DNA from: Flagellimonas lutimaris
GTDB taxonomy: Bacteria > Bacteroidota > Bacteroidia > Flavobacteriales > Flavobacteriaceae
Length of the DNA stretch: 64,000 bases
NCBI RefSeq assembly: GCF_003581615.1
Contig: NZ_QXFH01000070.1
Span: 186,001 to 250,000 of the forward strand
Reading direction: 5' to 3'
Each line of letters begins with the position of its first letter. Within the stretch, counting starts at the first letter, position 1. Shown here in pieces: positions 33,933-42,297 of this stretch. The position numbers and the translations under genes were made by a program. Under the pieces are notes generated by a model. That model did not search any database, had not been told where the DNA came from, and was given only the letters and a program-made list of their open reading frames with translations.

Positions 33933-34898
33933 CTACCAGTTAGATAACCCCAATAACTTTTCGCCAAGTGGACTTAATTTTGCGGTTTCGTATTTGGTCT
34001 GTTCCCATTTTCTTGGATCTCCCGGAAATGCATAGCCTTCGGGAGCAATCCTATTTTTCCATGAATTGATCCTCCATTCTCGCATATCTTTATTATCCTC
34101 TTCGGCGGGCATCATGGAAATGTATTGTGCAATCCGCACCTTGTCCCCAGATTTATTTGGACGAATACCATGCGGCTGGGTACTGTTGAAAATCAAAAGA
34201 TCACCAGCTTCTAATTTCACCTTCACGATTTTGTCCTCTAATCCTGTAACATCGGGCTGAAAATGGTCGCGGTCTTCGGGTTGGTTCAATTTCCATGTAT
34301 CATAATTGCGATATAACCATGGAATACATTGAAACCCTCCCATGTTTTCATCGGTTTGATCGGCCAAGGCCAACACCCCCTGTACATTTTGAGGTTTTGT
34401 CTCAGGATCGTAATCCCAATGAATAAATCCTTTTTTGTTCTCTCCTGGGCGTTGCGGCATATTTAAGTTGGCGCGATCGATGGTCACCCAAAGTTTTTCG
34501 GTCCCCCAAATGTCCACAAAGGCATCGTACACTTTTTTGGTCTGTCTGTTGTTCCACAAATGCTGGTGGTTGTATACTTCTACCATTCCTGTTCCCGTAA
34601 GTTCTTTCATTTTCATTTCTGCACGGGCAGGAGCATACCAAGTTTCTGGGTCGTTCGGGTCCTTTTCATCAAACTCCCATAAAAAATCTGCAGTCGCTTT
34701 CGCTTGTTCCTTTGGAACGGCATTTTTTATTACAGTGTATCCATTCTCTATCCAAAATGCCCAATCTTCTTCGGACAGCACTCTTAAAGGTTTACCATTG
34801 GACCTATCGTTAAGTTTTGTTTTACTGCTAGTTGCAGTGGAGGGGTTTCCAGGTATCGCTTCATGGGCCTTATTGGCCATTTCTACTTTTTGTTGCAT
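33933..34898 (-). CDS. Phytanoyl-CoA dioxygenase (PhyH) family protein
   Basis: 321-residue Fe(II)/2-oxoglutarate oxygenase. The iron triad is visible as HWD (His160, Asp162) and QPHGIR (His243), with Arg246 or Arg255 for 2-oxoglutarate. The first 40 residues are polar and look disordered. PhyH enzymes hydroxylate a wide range of small molecules; a match to ectoine hydroxylase or phytanoyl-CoA cannot be claimed, since no ectoine genes are near. It is divergent from an AraC regulator, which probably controls it. Confidence 0.88.
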   Translation of the reverse strand: MQQKVEMANKAHEAIPGNPSTATSSKTKLNDRSNGKPLRVLSEEDWAFWIENGYTVIKNAVPKEQAKATADFLWEFDEKDPNDPETWYAPARAEMKMKELTGTGMVEVYNHQHLWNNRQTKKVYDAFVDIWGTEKLWVTIDRANLNMPQRPGENKKGFIHWDYDPETKPQNVQGVLALADQTDENMGGFQCIPWLYRNYDTWKLNQPEDRDHFQPDVTGLEDKIVKVKLEAGDLLIFNSTQPHGIRPNKSGDKVRIAQYISMMPAEEDNKDMREWRINSWKNRIAPEGYAFPGDPRKWEQTKYETAKLSPLGEKLLGLSNW

Positions 34899-34934
34899 TC
34901 TATTTCTGTTTTTTTAGTTGAATAATCTATACCC

Positions 34935-34942
34935 CAAAACTA
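34935..34942 (-). promoter_or_regulatory. Putative -7 promoter box for the PhyH gene
   Basis: TAGTTTTG on the minus strand, full match to TAnnTTTG, 36 bp before the PhyH ATG, inside the 138-bp gap shared with the AraC gene. A 14-bp AT palindrome TATTTTTAAAAATA (35010-35023) lies near the araC side. Confidence 0.35.
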
Positions 34943-35036
34943 TGGGAGCATCAAAGTGCATTCCACCCTAGTGTTGACCAATATTTGAACTATATTGACT
35001 TTTAATCAGTATTTTTAAAAATATTTAAGCAATACA

Positions 35037-35879
35037 ATGAAAATTCAACTGGAAAACATACAACCAAATGATAAGAGTTCTTTTCACTTATTGCACAATC
35101 CCAAGTTGAACGATCTCTTTTTTTGGCACTTTCATCCCGAATTTGAACTGGTCTACATCGAAGGTGCCAATGGTAAGCGCCACGTAGGCAGGCATATTTC
35201 CAATTTTAAAGGGAGTGACCTGGTTCTGATTGGTTCCAACATTCCCCATTTGAATTTTGATCATGGAATCAAAACAGAATATCACAAAGAGGTTTTGCAC
35301 ATAAGTTCTTCTTTTAAAGAGAAAGTTTTTACCGAAATCGAGGAACTGGAAGATGTGTTTGAGTTATTGGACAAATCGCAGCACGGAATCGCTTTTTATG
35401 GTGAAACCAAAGAAACGGTTGGAACCATTATGAAGCAGTTACAAGGAATGAATCGATTTGAACAGTTCCTTAAAATTTTACGATTGCTCAAACTTTTGGC
35501 CAAGAGTGATGAGTTTGAACTCTTGCACACCAACCCAATCGTAAACGACAAGGCCAACAAGCAACAGGAACGTTTACAGAAGGTCTACTCTTATATCGAT
35601 GAGAACTATTCCAAGAAAATAGCTTTGGACGATATTGCAGCATCCATCAATCTAGGGAAAGAGGCTTTTTGCAGGTATTTCAAGAAGAATACGGGGAGCA
35701 CATTTACCAATTTCTTGAACCAATATCGCATTACCCAAGCCAAACGATTGCTATTGACAGGCAGGAACATTGGCGAGACTTGTTACGAGTGTGGCTTTGA
35801 GAGCTTGTCCTATTTTAATCGGACCTTTAAAAAGATTAGTGGCGAAAATCCTTCGGATTACAAAAAGAGAAACCAATAA
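35037..35879 (+). CDS. AraC family transcriptional regulator
   Basis: 280 residues. The N-terminal cupin sensor domain (about 15-105) contains FFWHFHPEFELVYIEGA and SDLVLIGSNIPHLN. The C-terminal DNA-binding part (about 185-280) has two helix-turn-helix units: IALDDIAASINLGKEAFCRYFKK and NIGETCYECGFESLSYFNRTFKK. The cupin suggests it senses a small molecule. Its divergent neighbour is the PhyH dioxygenase gene, a likely target. Confidence 0.92.
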   Translation: MKIQLENIQPNDKSSFHLLHNPKLNDLFFWHFHPEFELVYIEGANGKRHVGRHISNFKGSDLVLIGSNIPHLNFDHGIKTEYHKEVLHISSSFKEKVFTEIEELEDVFELLDKSQHGIAFYGETKETVGTIMKQLQGMNRFEQFLKILRLLKLLAKSDEFELLHTNPIVNDKANKQQERLQKVYSYIDENYSKKIALDDIAASINLGKEAFCRYFKKNTGSTFTNFLNQYRITQAKRLLLTGRNIGETCYECGFESLSYFNRTFKKISGENPSDYKKRNQ

Positions 35880-35882
35880 AAA

Positions 35883-35920
35883 AAGAACCGCCCCGAGCAA
35901 ATGTACCCAGGGCGCTTCTT
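35883..35920 (-). terminator. Terminator hairpin, copy 2 of the recurrent element
   Basis: Imperfect 11-bp stem AAGAACCGCCC / GGGCGCTTCTT (one C:C mismatch). On the minus strand it ends in a T7 run, so it suits the minus-strand lipoprotein gene at 35976. The plus strand continues AACTAAATAACCAACCAAAA (35921-35940), matching the flank of copy 1 at 5461. Confidence 0.75.
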
Positions 35921-35975
35921 AACTAAATAACCAACCAAAAAAACTGTTTGTATAGTCGAACAAAATTGTTCTTCC

Positions 35976-36896
35976 TTACATATTTCGTTGACGGGTAACG
36001 TCCATTACAGGGTTCTTGGTTTTTGAACGTTTTTTACCTGTTCCGTCACTTGATTTTAAATATTGAATGTATCCCCTTCCCTTAAATTCATAAACCGTTC
36101 CGCTGGATACGTGGTACAACTCTATGGTACTATCATTGATAACGTACAACTCAAAATAATCATTGCCCAAGAAGTCATAATCGAGTGTTAAAGTTTTCAA
36201 CGTAGCATCATTGGCTACATCGTACACTTCGTAATCACCCTCATAATCCCATTGTATATTGTTAAGTGGAATGCTCGTTGCATCCACAGACGACCTAAAA
36301 TACCCACTTCCGGCATCAAAAAACTGTAGATAGTTTTCCTCATCAAACTCGTTCAATGCACCCACCTCACTGGTATAGGTTTTTTCCCAAACTTGGTATT
36401 CTTGTAAAAAGTAATGGATGTTGTCGTAGAACACCATATCATAATCGAAGTTGTTTCTTTGATAACCCTCCAAAACATAGGATGTATCCGAACGTGGGTC
36501 GTACAATTCCAATGTATTGTTATCCAAGGCAAATACTTCCATCAACCAAAGACCGTCCAAATCGTGATCTATTTCAACTTGTCCGCTATAAGTGGAGTAA
36601 GCGCCTACATCAATTCCCAATCCGTTGCCTGTTTTTCCCAATCCTGAAAGGTTGTTGTTTGCGTAAACAATTCCTCTATCAAAAGAAATGGTAAATGCTC
36701 GTTGTAAAAATGGTACTTCGCCATTTCCACGGGTTTCATTGACATCCACGTACCAAAGGTCGTGCGATTCCAAAACCAAAGCGGTATTGATTGGTGATTC
36801 TTCTATGAAATCATCTTCCACAATAACCTCGGTATAGCAAGAACTGGCCAATAGACCTAAGAACAAAATTCCAAAGAGTAGTTTTCTATTTTTCAT
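35976..36896 (-). CDS. Conserved flavobacterial lipoprotein, function unknown
   Basis: 306 residues from the ATG at 36896 (an ATG at 36935 is less likely because it lacks a lipoprotein signal). Signal ends LASSC (Cys20), followed by YTEVIVEDDFIEE. The mature part is beta-rich with blocks LWYVDVNETRGNGEVPFLQRAFT, VFYDNIHYFLQEYQVWEKTY, and a basic C-terminus GKKRSKTKNPVMDVTRQR. I recall close relatives across Flavobacteriia, some carrying a misleading 'nicotinic acid mononucleotide adenylyltransferase' name; no nucleotidyltransferase motif is visible here. Confidence 0.75.
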   Translation of the reverse strand: MKNRKLLFGILFLGLLASSCYTEVIVEDDFIEESPINTALVLESHDLWYVDVNETRGNGEVPFLQRAFTISFDRGIVYANNNLSGLGKTGNGLGIDVGAYSTYSGQVEIDHDLDGLWLMEVFALDNNTLELYDPRSDTSYVLEGYQRNNFDYDMVFYDNIHYFLQEYQVWEKTYTSEVGALNEFDEENYLQFFDAGSGYFRSSVDATSIPLNNIQWDYEGDYEVYDVANDATLKTLTLDYDFLGNDYFELYVINDSTIELYHVSSGTVYEFKGRGYIQYLKSSDGTGKKRSKTKNPVMDVTRQRNM

Positions 36897-36926
36897 AATC
36901 GAGGTTTTAAAGTTCTCCCTACATAA

Positions 36927-36943
36927 ACCAAGCACTGTGCCAA
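36927..36943 (-). promoter_or_regulatory. Possible sigma-54-type promoter for the flavobacterial lipoprotein gene
   Basis: TTGGCACAGTGCTTGGT on the minus strand has GG-N10-GG, close to the sigma-54 -24/-12 pattern (TGGCAC-N5-TTGC), with a mismatch in the last base of the -12 box. A start about 12 bp on would leave a leader near 20 nt before the ATG at 36896. The core GCACAGTGC is also a small palindrome, so a repressor site is an alternative. Confidence 0.3.
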
Positions 36944-37020
36944 ATTTTTTAACTATTTGATAATCAATATAAAACAGGCTGATGAATTTATTTTTTAGAT
37001 TTACACCCTAATTTGGATGC

Positions 37021-38022
37021 ATGAAAGACAAACTTACGTTTGGAGTATTTGGAGGTGGAAGTTGGGGAACGGCCATTGTTAAAATGTTGACCGAAAATTT
37101 GGACCAAGTAAACTGGTACATGCGAAGCGATTCCGCGATTCGGCACATTAAAAAGGAATGGCACAATCCCAACTATTTGAGTTCAGTAGAGTTTGATGTA
37201 AACCAGCTTGCCATGAGCCATGATATCAATGAAGTGGTGGAAGCGTCCGATGTGCTCATTTTTGCCATCCCATCCGCTTTTTTGGATCGGGAACTTCAGA
37301 ATTTGACGGTTTCGCTTAAAGATAAAATCATTTTTTCGGCCATTAAGGGGATTGTTCCGGAAAGTGGATTGATCGTTGGGGAGCATTTTAATGAGAAATA
37401 TGATATTCCTTTTGAGAACATTGGGGTTTTAACTGGTCCCTGTCATGCGGAAGAGGTCGCCTTGGAGCGACTATCTTACCTTACCATTGCCTGCGCGGAT
37501 GCGAACAAGGCCAAAATGGTGGCCAAGCATTTAAAAAGTGACTATATCCGAACCAAAATATCGGATGACATTATCGGTACCGAATACGCTGCCATGCTAA
37601 AAAACATTTATGCCATTGCTGCGGGTATTGCACACGGACTCGGCTATGGGGATAATTTCCAAAGTGTATTGATGAGCAATGCCATACGAGAGATGAAACG
37701 TTTTATTGACCGCGTGTACAAAATGAAGCGTAACATCAACGCATCGGCCTATTTGGGCGACTTATTGGTGACAGGCTACTCCGTTTTTAGTCGAAACCGC
37801 ATGTTCGGGAATATGATAGGTAAGGGCTACACCGTAAAAAGTGCCATGATGGAAATGAACATGGTAGCCGAAGGATATTACGCCACCAAAAGTGCCCATG
37901 ACCTTATGGACAAATTACAAAAGAAGTCCAAAACACCCATTATTAATGCGGTGTACCAAGTGCTCTATAAAAACAAGAACCCTAAAAAGGTTTTTGAGAA
38001 GTTGACGGAGAAGCTGGATTAA
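37021..38022 (+). CDS. gpsA: NAD(P)-dependent glycerol-3-phosphate dehydrogenase
   Basis: Reduces dihydroxyacetone phosphate to sn-glycerol-3-phosphate for phospholipid synthesis. The 333-residue product has the Rossmann motif FGGGSWGTAIVKML (8-21), the substrate loop LTGPCHAEEVA near 138-148, Lys in AMLKNIYAIAAGI near 191-203, and the GDNFQSVLMSNAIREM segment with catalytic residues near 211-226. Its TAA shares the TTAA bases at 38019-38022 with the stop of the convergent glpD gene. Confidence 0.95.
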   Translation: MKDKLTFGVFGGGSWGTAIVKMLTENLDQVNWYMRSDSAIRHIKKEWHNPNYLSSVEFDVNQLAMSHDINEVVEASDVLIFAIPSAFLDRELQNLTVSLKDKIIFSAIKGIVPESGLIVGEHFNEKYDIPFENIGVLTGPCHAEEVALERLSYLTIACADANKAKMVAKHLKSDYIRTKISDDIIGTEYAAMLKNIYAIAAGIAHGLGYGDNFQSVLMSNAIREMKRFIDRVYKMKRNINASAYLGDLLVTGYSVFSRNRMFGNMIGKGYTVKSAMMEMNMVAEGYYATKSAHDLMDKLQKKSKTPIINAVYQVLYKNKNPKKVFEKLTEKLD

Positions 38023-39686
38023 TCCCGCTCCAATGAAAAATCGGAATGCTCCTTCAATTGCGCATCCAATTCCTTGGAAAAGGCCTCCATTTCTTCTGCT
38101 GAATAGTTGTACGCCTTCTGGAATTCTTCAAAAACAGGTTCCTTGTATTTTCGAACGCTGTCAATATCAAAATAAAGTCGGCCCGTTCTTCTAATTAAAA
38201 AATCCAATGGATTCAGAGCCATTTCGTGCGCTATGGCAAATTGCACCTCGGCCCTGATCATTCTTTCCTTGGATTTGTCGCCTTTGATTTTGGCATACAA
38301 CTCTAAAATGGATTCGGTTTGTTTCCCATAAGTGGTCACCAAGTACCAAGCATCGTATTTAGCAAATCCATCATCTTGTAGTTGCTCTTGTACCTTGCCA
38401 ATGTATTTTTTTACATGCTTAAACTTTTTAAAGTCGTTTCCACAAAGTGGGATTTTATCCGTAGTGCAAGGCTCCAGTTCCAAATCGTGGTCTTCCTCCA
38501 TCTTTTTAGCGATACGATTTACTGTTCGCTCGGCCATTTTTCGGTATCCCGTGAGCTTCCCTCCCGCAATGCTCACCAAACCTGTATCAGAAGTGAAGAT
38601 TTCATCTTTTCGTGACAATTCGGAGGCCGATTTTCCTTCTTCGTGAATCAGAGGTCGCAAGCCCGCCCATGAGGAAATAATGTCGTCCAACTCCAATTCA
38701 ATATCCGGAAACATATTATTCACCGCGGATACCAAATAAATGGCATCGGCGATATCGGTGCTCACATGGTCCTTGTCCAAATTAAAATTGGTATCGGTGG
38801 TGCCGATGTAGGTTACCTTACCACGTGGAATGGCGAACATCATCCGTCCATCAGGGATATCAAAATAAACGGACTGTTTTACGGGAAGTTTTTCCTTTGG
38901 AAATACCAAATGTACTCCTTTGGTCAAATGTAATCGCTTGCCTTTTTTGGACTGGTTTACACTTCTGAGTTCATCCACCCAAGGCCCAGCGGCATTAATT
39001 ACATATTTTGATGAAACACTGTATTCATCTCCAAAGACTTCATCAGTGAATTTTACGCCTGCTACTTGCTCATCCTCATAGATAAAATCGGTGACCTTGG
39101 TATAATTGAATATCTGTGTGCCAAATTGAAGACTGGTCTTTAAATTTTCCAAAGTGAGTCGGGCATCATCGGTTCGGTACTCCGCATAATAGCCGGCGCC
39201 GTTCAAAATCTTTTTGGGCAAAAGGGGCTCCAGTTTCATGGCCTCTTTTTTCTCCAACATCTGTCGTTTATCATCCCCAGAAACTTGTGCCAGAATATCG
39301 TACACCTTCAAGCCGATAGAGGTTAGCCATTTTCCATAAGAACCGCCCTCAATCAACGGAAGCAACATCTTTTCAGGAAGAACCAAATGGGGAGCCAATT
39401 TGTGTACGATGGCTCTTTCCGAACCCACTTCCTTCACCAACCAAAAATCGAATTGCTTTAAATAACGGAGTCCACCGTGTATGAGCTTGGTGGACTTGCT
39501 ACTGGTGCCCGAGGCAAAATCACCTTTTTCTAGCAACAAAACCTTCATGCCGCGAGAAGAGGCATCCAAAGCTATACCTGCTCCCGTGATTCCCCCTCCG
39601 ATTACCACAAGGTCATACACCTCCTTGGCAACTTTTTGCAGGTTTTCTTTTCTGTTTACGTTTGAAAAAGCAATGTTCTCGCTCAT
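38019..39686 (-). CDS. glpD: FAD-dependent glycerol-3-phosphate dehydrogenase/oxidase
   Basis: Membrane-associated flavoprotein that oxidises glycerol-3-phosphate to dihydroxyacetone phosphate and passes electrons to quinone or oxygen. The 555-residue product has the FAD motif LVVIGGGITGAGIALDASSRG (26-46), TKLIHGGLRYLKQ near 66-78, VINAAGPWVDEL near 228, and the C-terminal DAO-type domain. It lies 4 bp after the antibiotic-biosynthesis monooxygenase gene, so the three minus-strand genes here form an operon. It converges with gpsA. Confidence 0.94.
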   Translation of the reverse strand: MSENIAFSNVNRKENLQKVAKEVYDLVVIGGGITGAGIALDASSRGMKVLLLEKGDFASGTSSKSTKLIHGGLRYLKQFDFWLVKEVGSERAIVHKLAPHLVLPEKMLLPLIEGGSYGKWLTSIGLKVYDILAQVSGDDKRQMLEKKEAMKLEPLLPKKILNGAGYYAEYRTDDARLTLENLKTSLQFGTQIFNYTKVTDFIYEDEQVAGVKFTDEVFGDEYSVSSKYVINAAGPWVDELRSVNQSKKGKRLHLTKGVHLVFPKEKLPVKQSVYFDIPDGRMMFAIPRGKVTYIGTTDTNFNLDKDHVSTDIADAIYLVSAVNNMFPDIELELDDIISSWAGLRPLIHEEGKSASELSRKDEIFTSDTGLVSIAGGKLTGYRKMAERTVNRIAKKMEEDHDLELEPCTTDKIPLCGNDFKKFKHVKKYIGKVQEQLQDDGFAKYDAWYLVTTYGKQTESILELYAKIKGDKSKERMIRAEVQFAIAHEMALNPLDFLIRRTGRLYFDIDSVRKYKEPVFEEFQKAYNYSAEEMEAFSKELDAQLKEHSDFSLERD

Positions 39687-39690
39687 GAGT

Positions 39691-39999
39691 CTATTTGTTG
39701 AATTCGTATTCCCGTTCTACTCGGCACACTCTAACTTTATACCAAGAGTACCATTTTTGGATTCCTTTCTTTTGGGCTTCTTTATGATCTATCTGGGCTT
39801 TCCAGTTAGCAATTGCCTCCAAACTCTCCCAATAACTGATAGAAATTCCTAGACCGTCACGGGCGCTTTCAAAATCTAGAAAACCAGGCTGTTTACGGGC
39901 CAATTCTTCCATTTCTTCGGCCATTTTTGCATAACCATCATCACCAGAAGTTCTAAGATTGGTAAAAATTACGGCGTAGTACGGTTTTTTTAGCTCCAT
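39691..39999 (-). CDS. Antibiotic biosynthesis monooxygenase (ABM) domain protein
   Basis: 102-residue ferredoxin-like dimeric-barrel protein: YAVIFTNLRTSGDDGYAKMAEEMEELARKQPGFLDFESARDG..ISISYWESLEAIANWK is the typical ABM pattern. Such proteins act as quinol monooxygenases, haem-degrading enzymes or have unknown roles; no decisive residues are visible. It lies between an uncharacterised gene (1 bp) and glpD (4 bp). Confidence 0.85.
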   Translation of the reverse strand: MELKKPYYAVIFTNLRTSGDDGYAKMAEEMEELARKQPGFLDFESARDGLGISISYWESLEAIANWKAQIDHKEAQKKGIQKWYSWYKVRVCRVEREYEFNK

Positions 40000-40000
40000 T

Positions 40001-40357
40001 TTAGGTGATGTATTCCTTCTCCATAAAGTAATTGACCAAGGCTTCCTTCATTAAAACGGATTGTTCCCCTGCCTTTAATGGTGGTAACTGTTCTTTTATT
40101 TTATAATGAGGCCATCCATCATCGTCGAAAAAATCAAAATCGTAGTAGCCATACGGTTCCAAAAGCCTGCAAATCGCAATATGCATTAAATTGACCTTCT
40201 CGTCCTTTTTGAACTTACGATGAAAATTGCCCAATTCCTGAACTCCTACCAAATAAACAATTCCATCCAATTCCAACGGGTCACCATCAGAAAATTGTGC
40301 AGACAGTTTCTGAACCAGATAGTCCCATCGTTCCTTTAATTGTTCGTCTCTTGACAT
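40001..40357 (-). CDS. Conserved hypothetical protein
   Basis: 118 residues from ATG 40357; an ATG at 40378 would add seven residues and overlap the promoter region. Notable are LDGIVYLVGVQELGNF, an acidic aromatic patch YGYYDFDFFDDDGWPHY and a helical C-terminus. I do not recognise a named domain. It is the first gene of the run that continues through the ABM protein into glpD. Confidence 0.65.
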   Translation of the reverse strand: MSRDEQLKERWDYLVQKLSAQFSDGDPLELDGIVYLVGVQELGNFHRKFKKDEKVNLMHIAICRLLEPYGYYDFDFFDDDGWPHYKIKEQLPPLKAGEQSVLMKEALVNYFMEKEYIT

Positions 40358-40371
40358 GTGTTTTGATATGA

Positions 40372-40384
40372 GTACCAAAGGTAC
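40372..40384. promoter_or_regulatory. Inverted repeat GTACC-AAA-GGTAC, possible operator
   Basis: Perfect 5-bp half sites around an AAA centre, in the 60-bp gap between the divergent genes at 40357 and 40418. It lies 13 bp upstream of a -7 box for cvpA, where a regulator could act on both genes. Confidence 0.3.
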
Positions 40385-40396
40385 AAATCAATATTC

Positions 40397-40404
40397 TATA
40401 TTTG
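40397..40404 (+). promoter_or_regulatory. Putative -7 promoter box for cvpA
   Basis: TATATTTG, full match to TAnnTTTG, ending 13 bp before the cvpA ATG. The leader would be very short. No -33 box at normal spacing. Confidence 0.4.
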
Positions 40405-40417
40405 TTAAAACCCACGT

Positions 40418-40948
40418 ATGAGCTTTTTGGATATAATCATCGGAATTCTATTGGTTTGGGGCCTTTACAAAGGTCTCAAAAATGGCCTTTTTGTGGAATT
40501 GGCCTCTTTGATTGCCCTTATTGCAGGAATTTACGGTGCAATCCATTTTTCGTACATCACGGGCGACTACCTCGCCGAGCGCTTTGACTGGAGCGACCAA
40601 TACTTAAAAATTACTGCATTTTTGATTACGTTTTTTGCCATTATAATAGTGGTGAACTTGGCTGGCAAATTCCTGACCAAGATTGCTGATTTCGCAATGC
40701 TCGGACTATTGAACAAAATCGCTGGGGGTATTTTCGGTGCCCTAAAAGTTGCCGTTATCTTAGGTGCTTTCCTTATTTTCTTCGAAAGGCTTGCCTCTCC
40801 CCTAGGACTTATCAATGAGGAAACCAAAGAGGAATCCGTTTTCTATGAGCCTATCAAAGAATTGGGCGCACTGGTTTTTTCCTATGTTTTCGATGATGAG
40901 GAAAACTCCCCTAATGAGAAAGTCGAGGCAAAGGAAGAAATCATATAA
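40418..40948 (+). CDS. cvpA: CvpA family inner-membrane protein
   Basis: 176 residues with four membrane segments in the CvpA pattern: MSFLDIIIGILLVWGLYKGLKNGL at the start, VELASLIALIAGIYGAI, ITAFLITFFAIIIVVNLAGKFLT, and IAGGIFGALKVAVILGAFLIFF. The tail (about 130-176) is acidic and probably cytoplasmic. CvpA was first linked to colicin V production in E. coli; it is now seen as a general envelope factor. Confidence 0.9.
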   Translation: MSFLDIIIGILLVWGLYKGLKNGLFVELASLIALIAGIYGAIHFSYITGDYLAERFDWSDQYLKITAFLITFFAIIIVVNLAGKFLTKIADFAMLGLLNKIAGGIFGALKVAVILGAFLIFFERLASPLGLINEETKEESVFYEPIKELGALVFSYVFDDEENSPNEKVEAKEEII

Positions 40949-41134
40949 ACGGTGCACTTTTTCCGATAAAAGGATTTGCATGGTGCCCTACAAATACTGT
41001 TGCCCCCCTATTTCCTGTATTTCAACGTGATAATCCATCTCGATATGGAAATTTCATGGAAAAGGAAGGAGTCTCCATTATTTTAGCAAAGAGAACACCA
41101 GGGAGCTTAGAACACTCCCAAAAAACACCCCGAA

Positions 41135-41647
41135 ATGAAAAAATTATATGGCACTTTGCTGGTCATAGTGCTTGCCGTTGCCTTGAGTGATTGCAGCACA
41201 ACATCTACCCAAGAAGAAGAACAAGGATATACCGAAGCAACCCTTGGAAATGAAAAAGTAACCATTGACCCAGAAAAAATGGAGGAAGAACTGGTTGGTT
41301 TGGTAAACCAACACCGAACTTCAATTGGTTTAAATTCTTTGGCAAACAGCGCTCCTGCATATAAATATGCAGAAGAACATACAGATTACATGATTTCACA
41401 CAATGTCCTGAGTCACGATAATTTTGACTGGCGGGCATCCCAGGTTGCCGAAGAGACCCATGCTGTGAGTGTTTCAGAAAATGTGGCAAGATATTATGCC
41501 TCAGCAGAAAAAACCTTGGAAGCGTGGGTGGAAAGCGCTTCACACAAGGAAGCCATGGAAGGAGACTTCACTCACACCACCTTGAGTATTCAACTGGATA
41601 AAAATGGAAGACCTTATTTTACGCAGATATTCATCAAAGTAGAGTAA
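41135..41647 (+). CDS. CAP-domain secreted protein (SCP-like)
   Basis: 170 residues. Signal region MKKLYGTLLVIVLAVALSDC gives a lipoprotein (Cys20). The CAP domain (about 50-170) has LVNQHRTSIGLNSL, AEEHTDYMISHNVLSHDNF, VSENVARYYASAEKTLEAWVESASHKEAME and YFTQIFIKV. His and Glu positions of the CAP cavity are kept. Bacterial CAP proteins are envelope proteins of mostly unknown role. It precedes the 3-hydroxyanthranilate dioxygenase by 107 bp. Confidence 0.88.
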   Translation: MKKLYGTLLVIVLAVALSDCSTTSTQEEEQGYTEATLGNEKVTIDPEKMEEELVGLVNQHRTSIGLNSLANSAPAYKYAEEHTDYMISHNVLSHDNFDWRASQVAEETHAVSVSENVARYYASAEKTLEAWVESASHKEAMEGDFTHTTLSIQLDKNGRPYFTQIFIKVE

Positions 41648-41754
41648 CAAAACAAGAATCTTAATTTTAAAAAGAACTGCAACTTGGTGGGTCTTTTTTG
41701 TCAATTGCTATGTTGCCAGAAAGGTTTTTTTTACCTTTCATAAAATCTTTGAAC

Positions 41755-42297
41755 ATGGCAATAAAGGCACCTTTCAACCTTAACAAATGGATTGAGGAAA
41801 ACCGGGAAACCCTAAAACCTCCGGTTGGCAATAGAAATCTTTACAAAGAGTCCGGGGATTATATTGTTATGATTGTGGCCGGACCCAATGCACGTAAGGA
41901 TTATCACTATAACGAAACAGAGGAGTTATTTTATCAGCTCGAAGGACAAATAGAAGTGCACATACAAGAAGATGGCCAAAAAAAGACCATGAAATTGGGG
42001 CCTGGCGATATGTACCTTCATCCAGCTAAAGTTCCACATTCCCCTGCCCGCCAAAAAGGTTCCATTGGGCTGGTAGTGGAGCGAAAACGTGTAGATTTGG
42101 ATGCTGAAGATGGATTGCTTTGGTTCTGTGACAACTGCAATCATAAATTGTACGAGGTCTATTTTAAACTGAATGATATTGAGAAGGACTTTCTAGGTCA
42201 TTTTAAACACTTTTACGGTTCGGAAGAATTGCGCACTTGTGATAACTGTGGAACCGTTATGCCCGTTGACGAACGTTTTATAGCCAAAGAAGAATGA
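41755..42297 (+). CDS. nbaC: 3-hydroxyanthranilate 3,4-dioxygenase
   Basis: Cupin dioxygenase that opens 3-hydroxyanthranilate to 2-amino-3-carboxymuconate semialdehyde, in the kynurenine route or in quinolinate/NAD synthesis. 180 residues from ATG 41755 (an ATG at 41698 would add 19 residues not found in the family). Iron ligands His51, Glu57 and His95, substrate residues Arg47 and Arg99, and a rubredoxin-like second iron site with Cys125, Cys128, Cys162, Cys165 are all present. It overlaps the DUF1304 gene by 4 bp. Partner of the distant tryptophan dioxygenase at 3575. Confidence 0.95.
   Translation: MAIKAPFNLNKWIEENRETLKPPVGNRNLYKESGDYIVMIVAGPNARKDYHYNETEELFYQLEGQIEVHIQEDGQKKTMKLGPGDMYLHPAKVPHSPARQKGSIGLVVERKRVDLDAEDGLLWFCDNCNHKLYEVYFKLNDIEKDFLGHFKHFYGSEELRTCDNCGTVMPVDERFIAKEE

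Noticed and set aside
33933..34898. PhyH protein as ectoine hydroxylase
   Set aside because: Iron site fits, but there is no ectABC gene near and no feature that singles out ectoine over other PhyH substrates.
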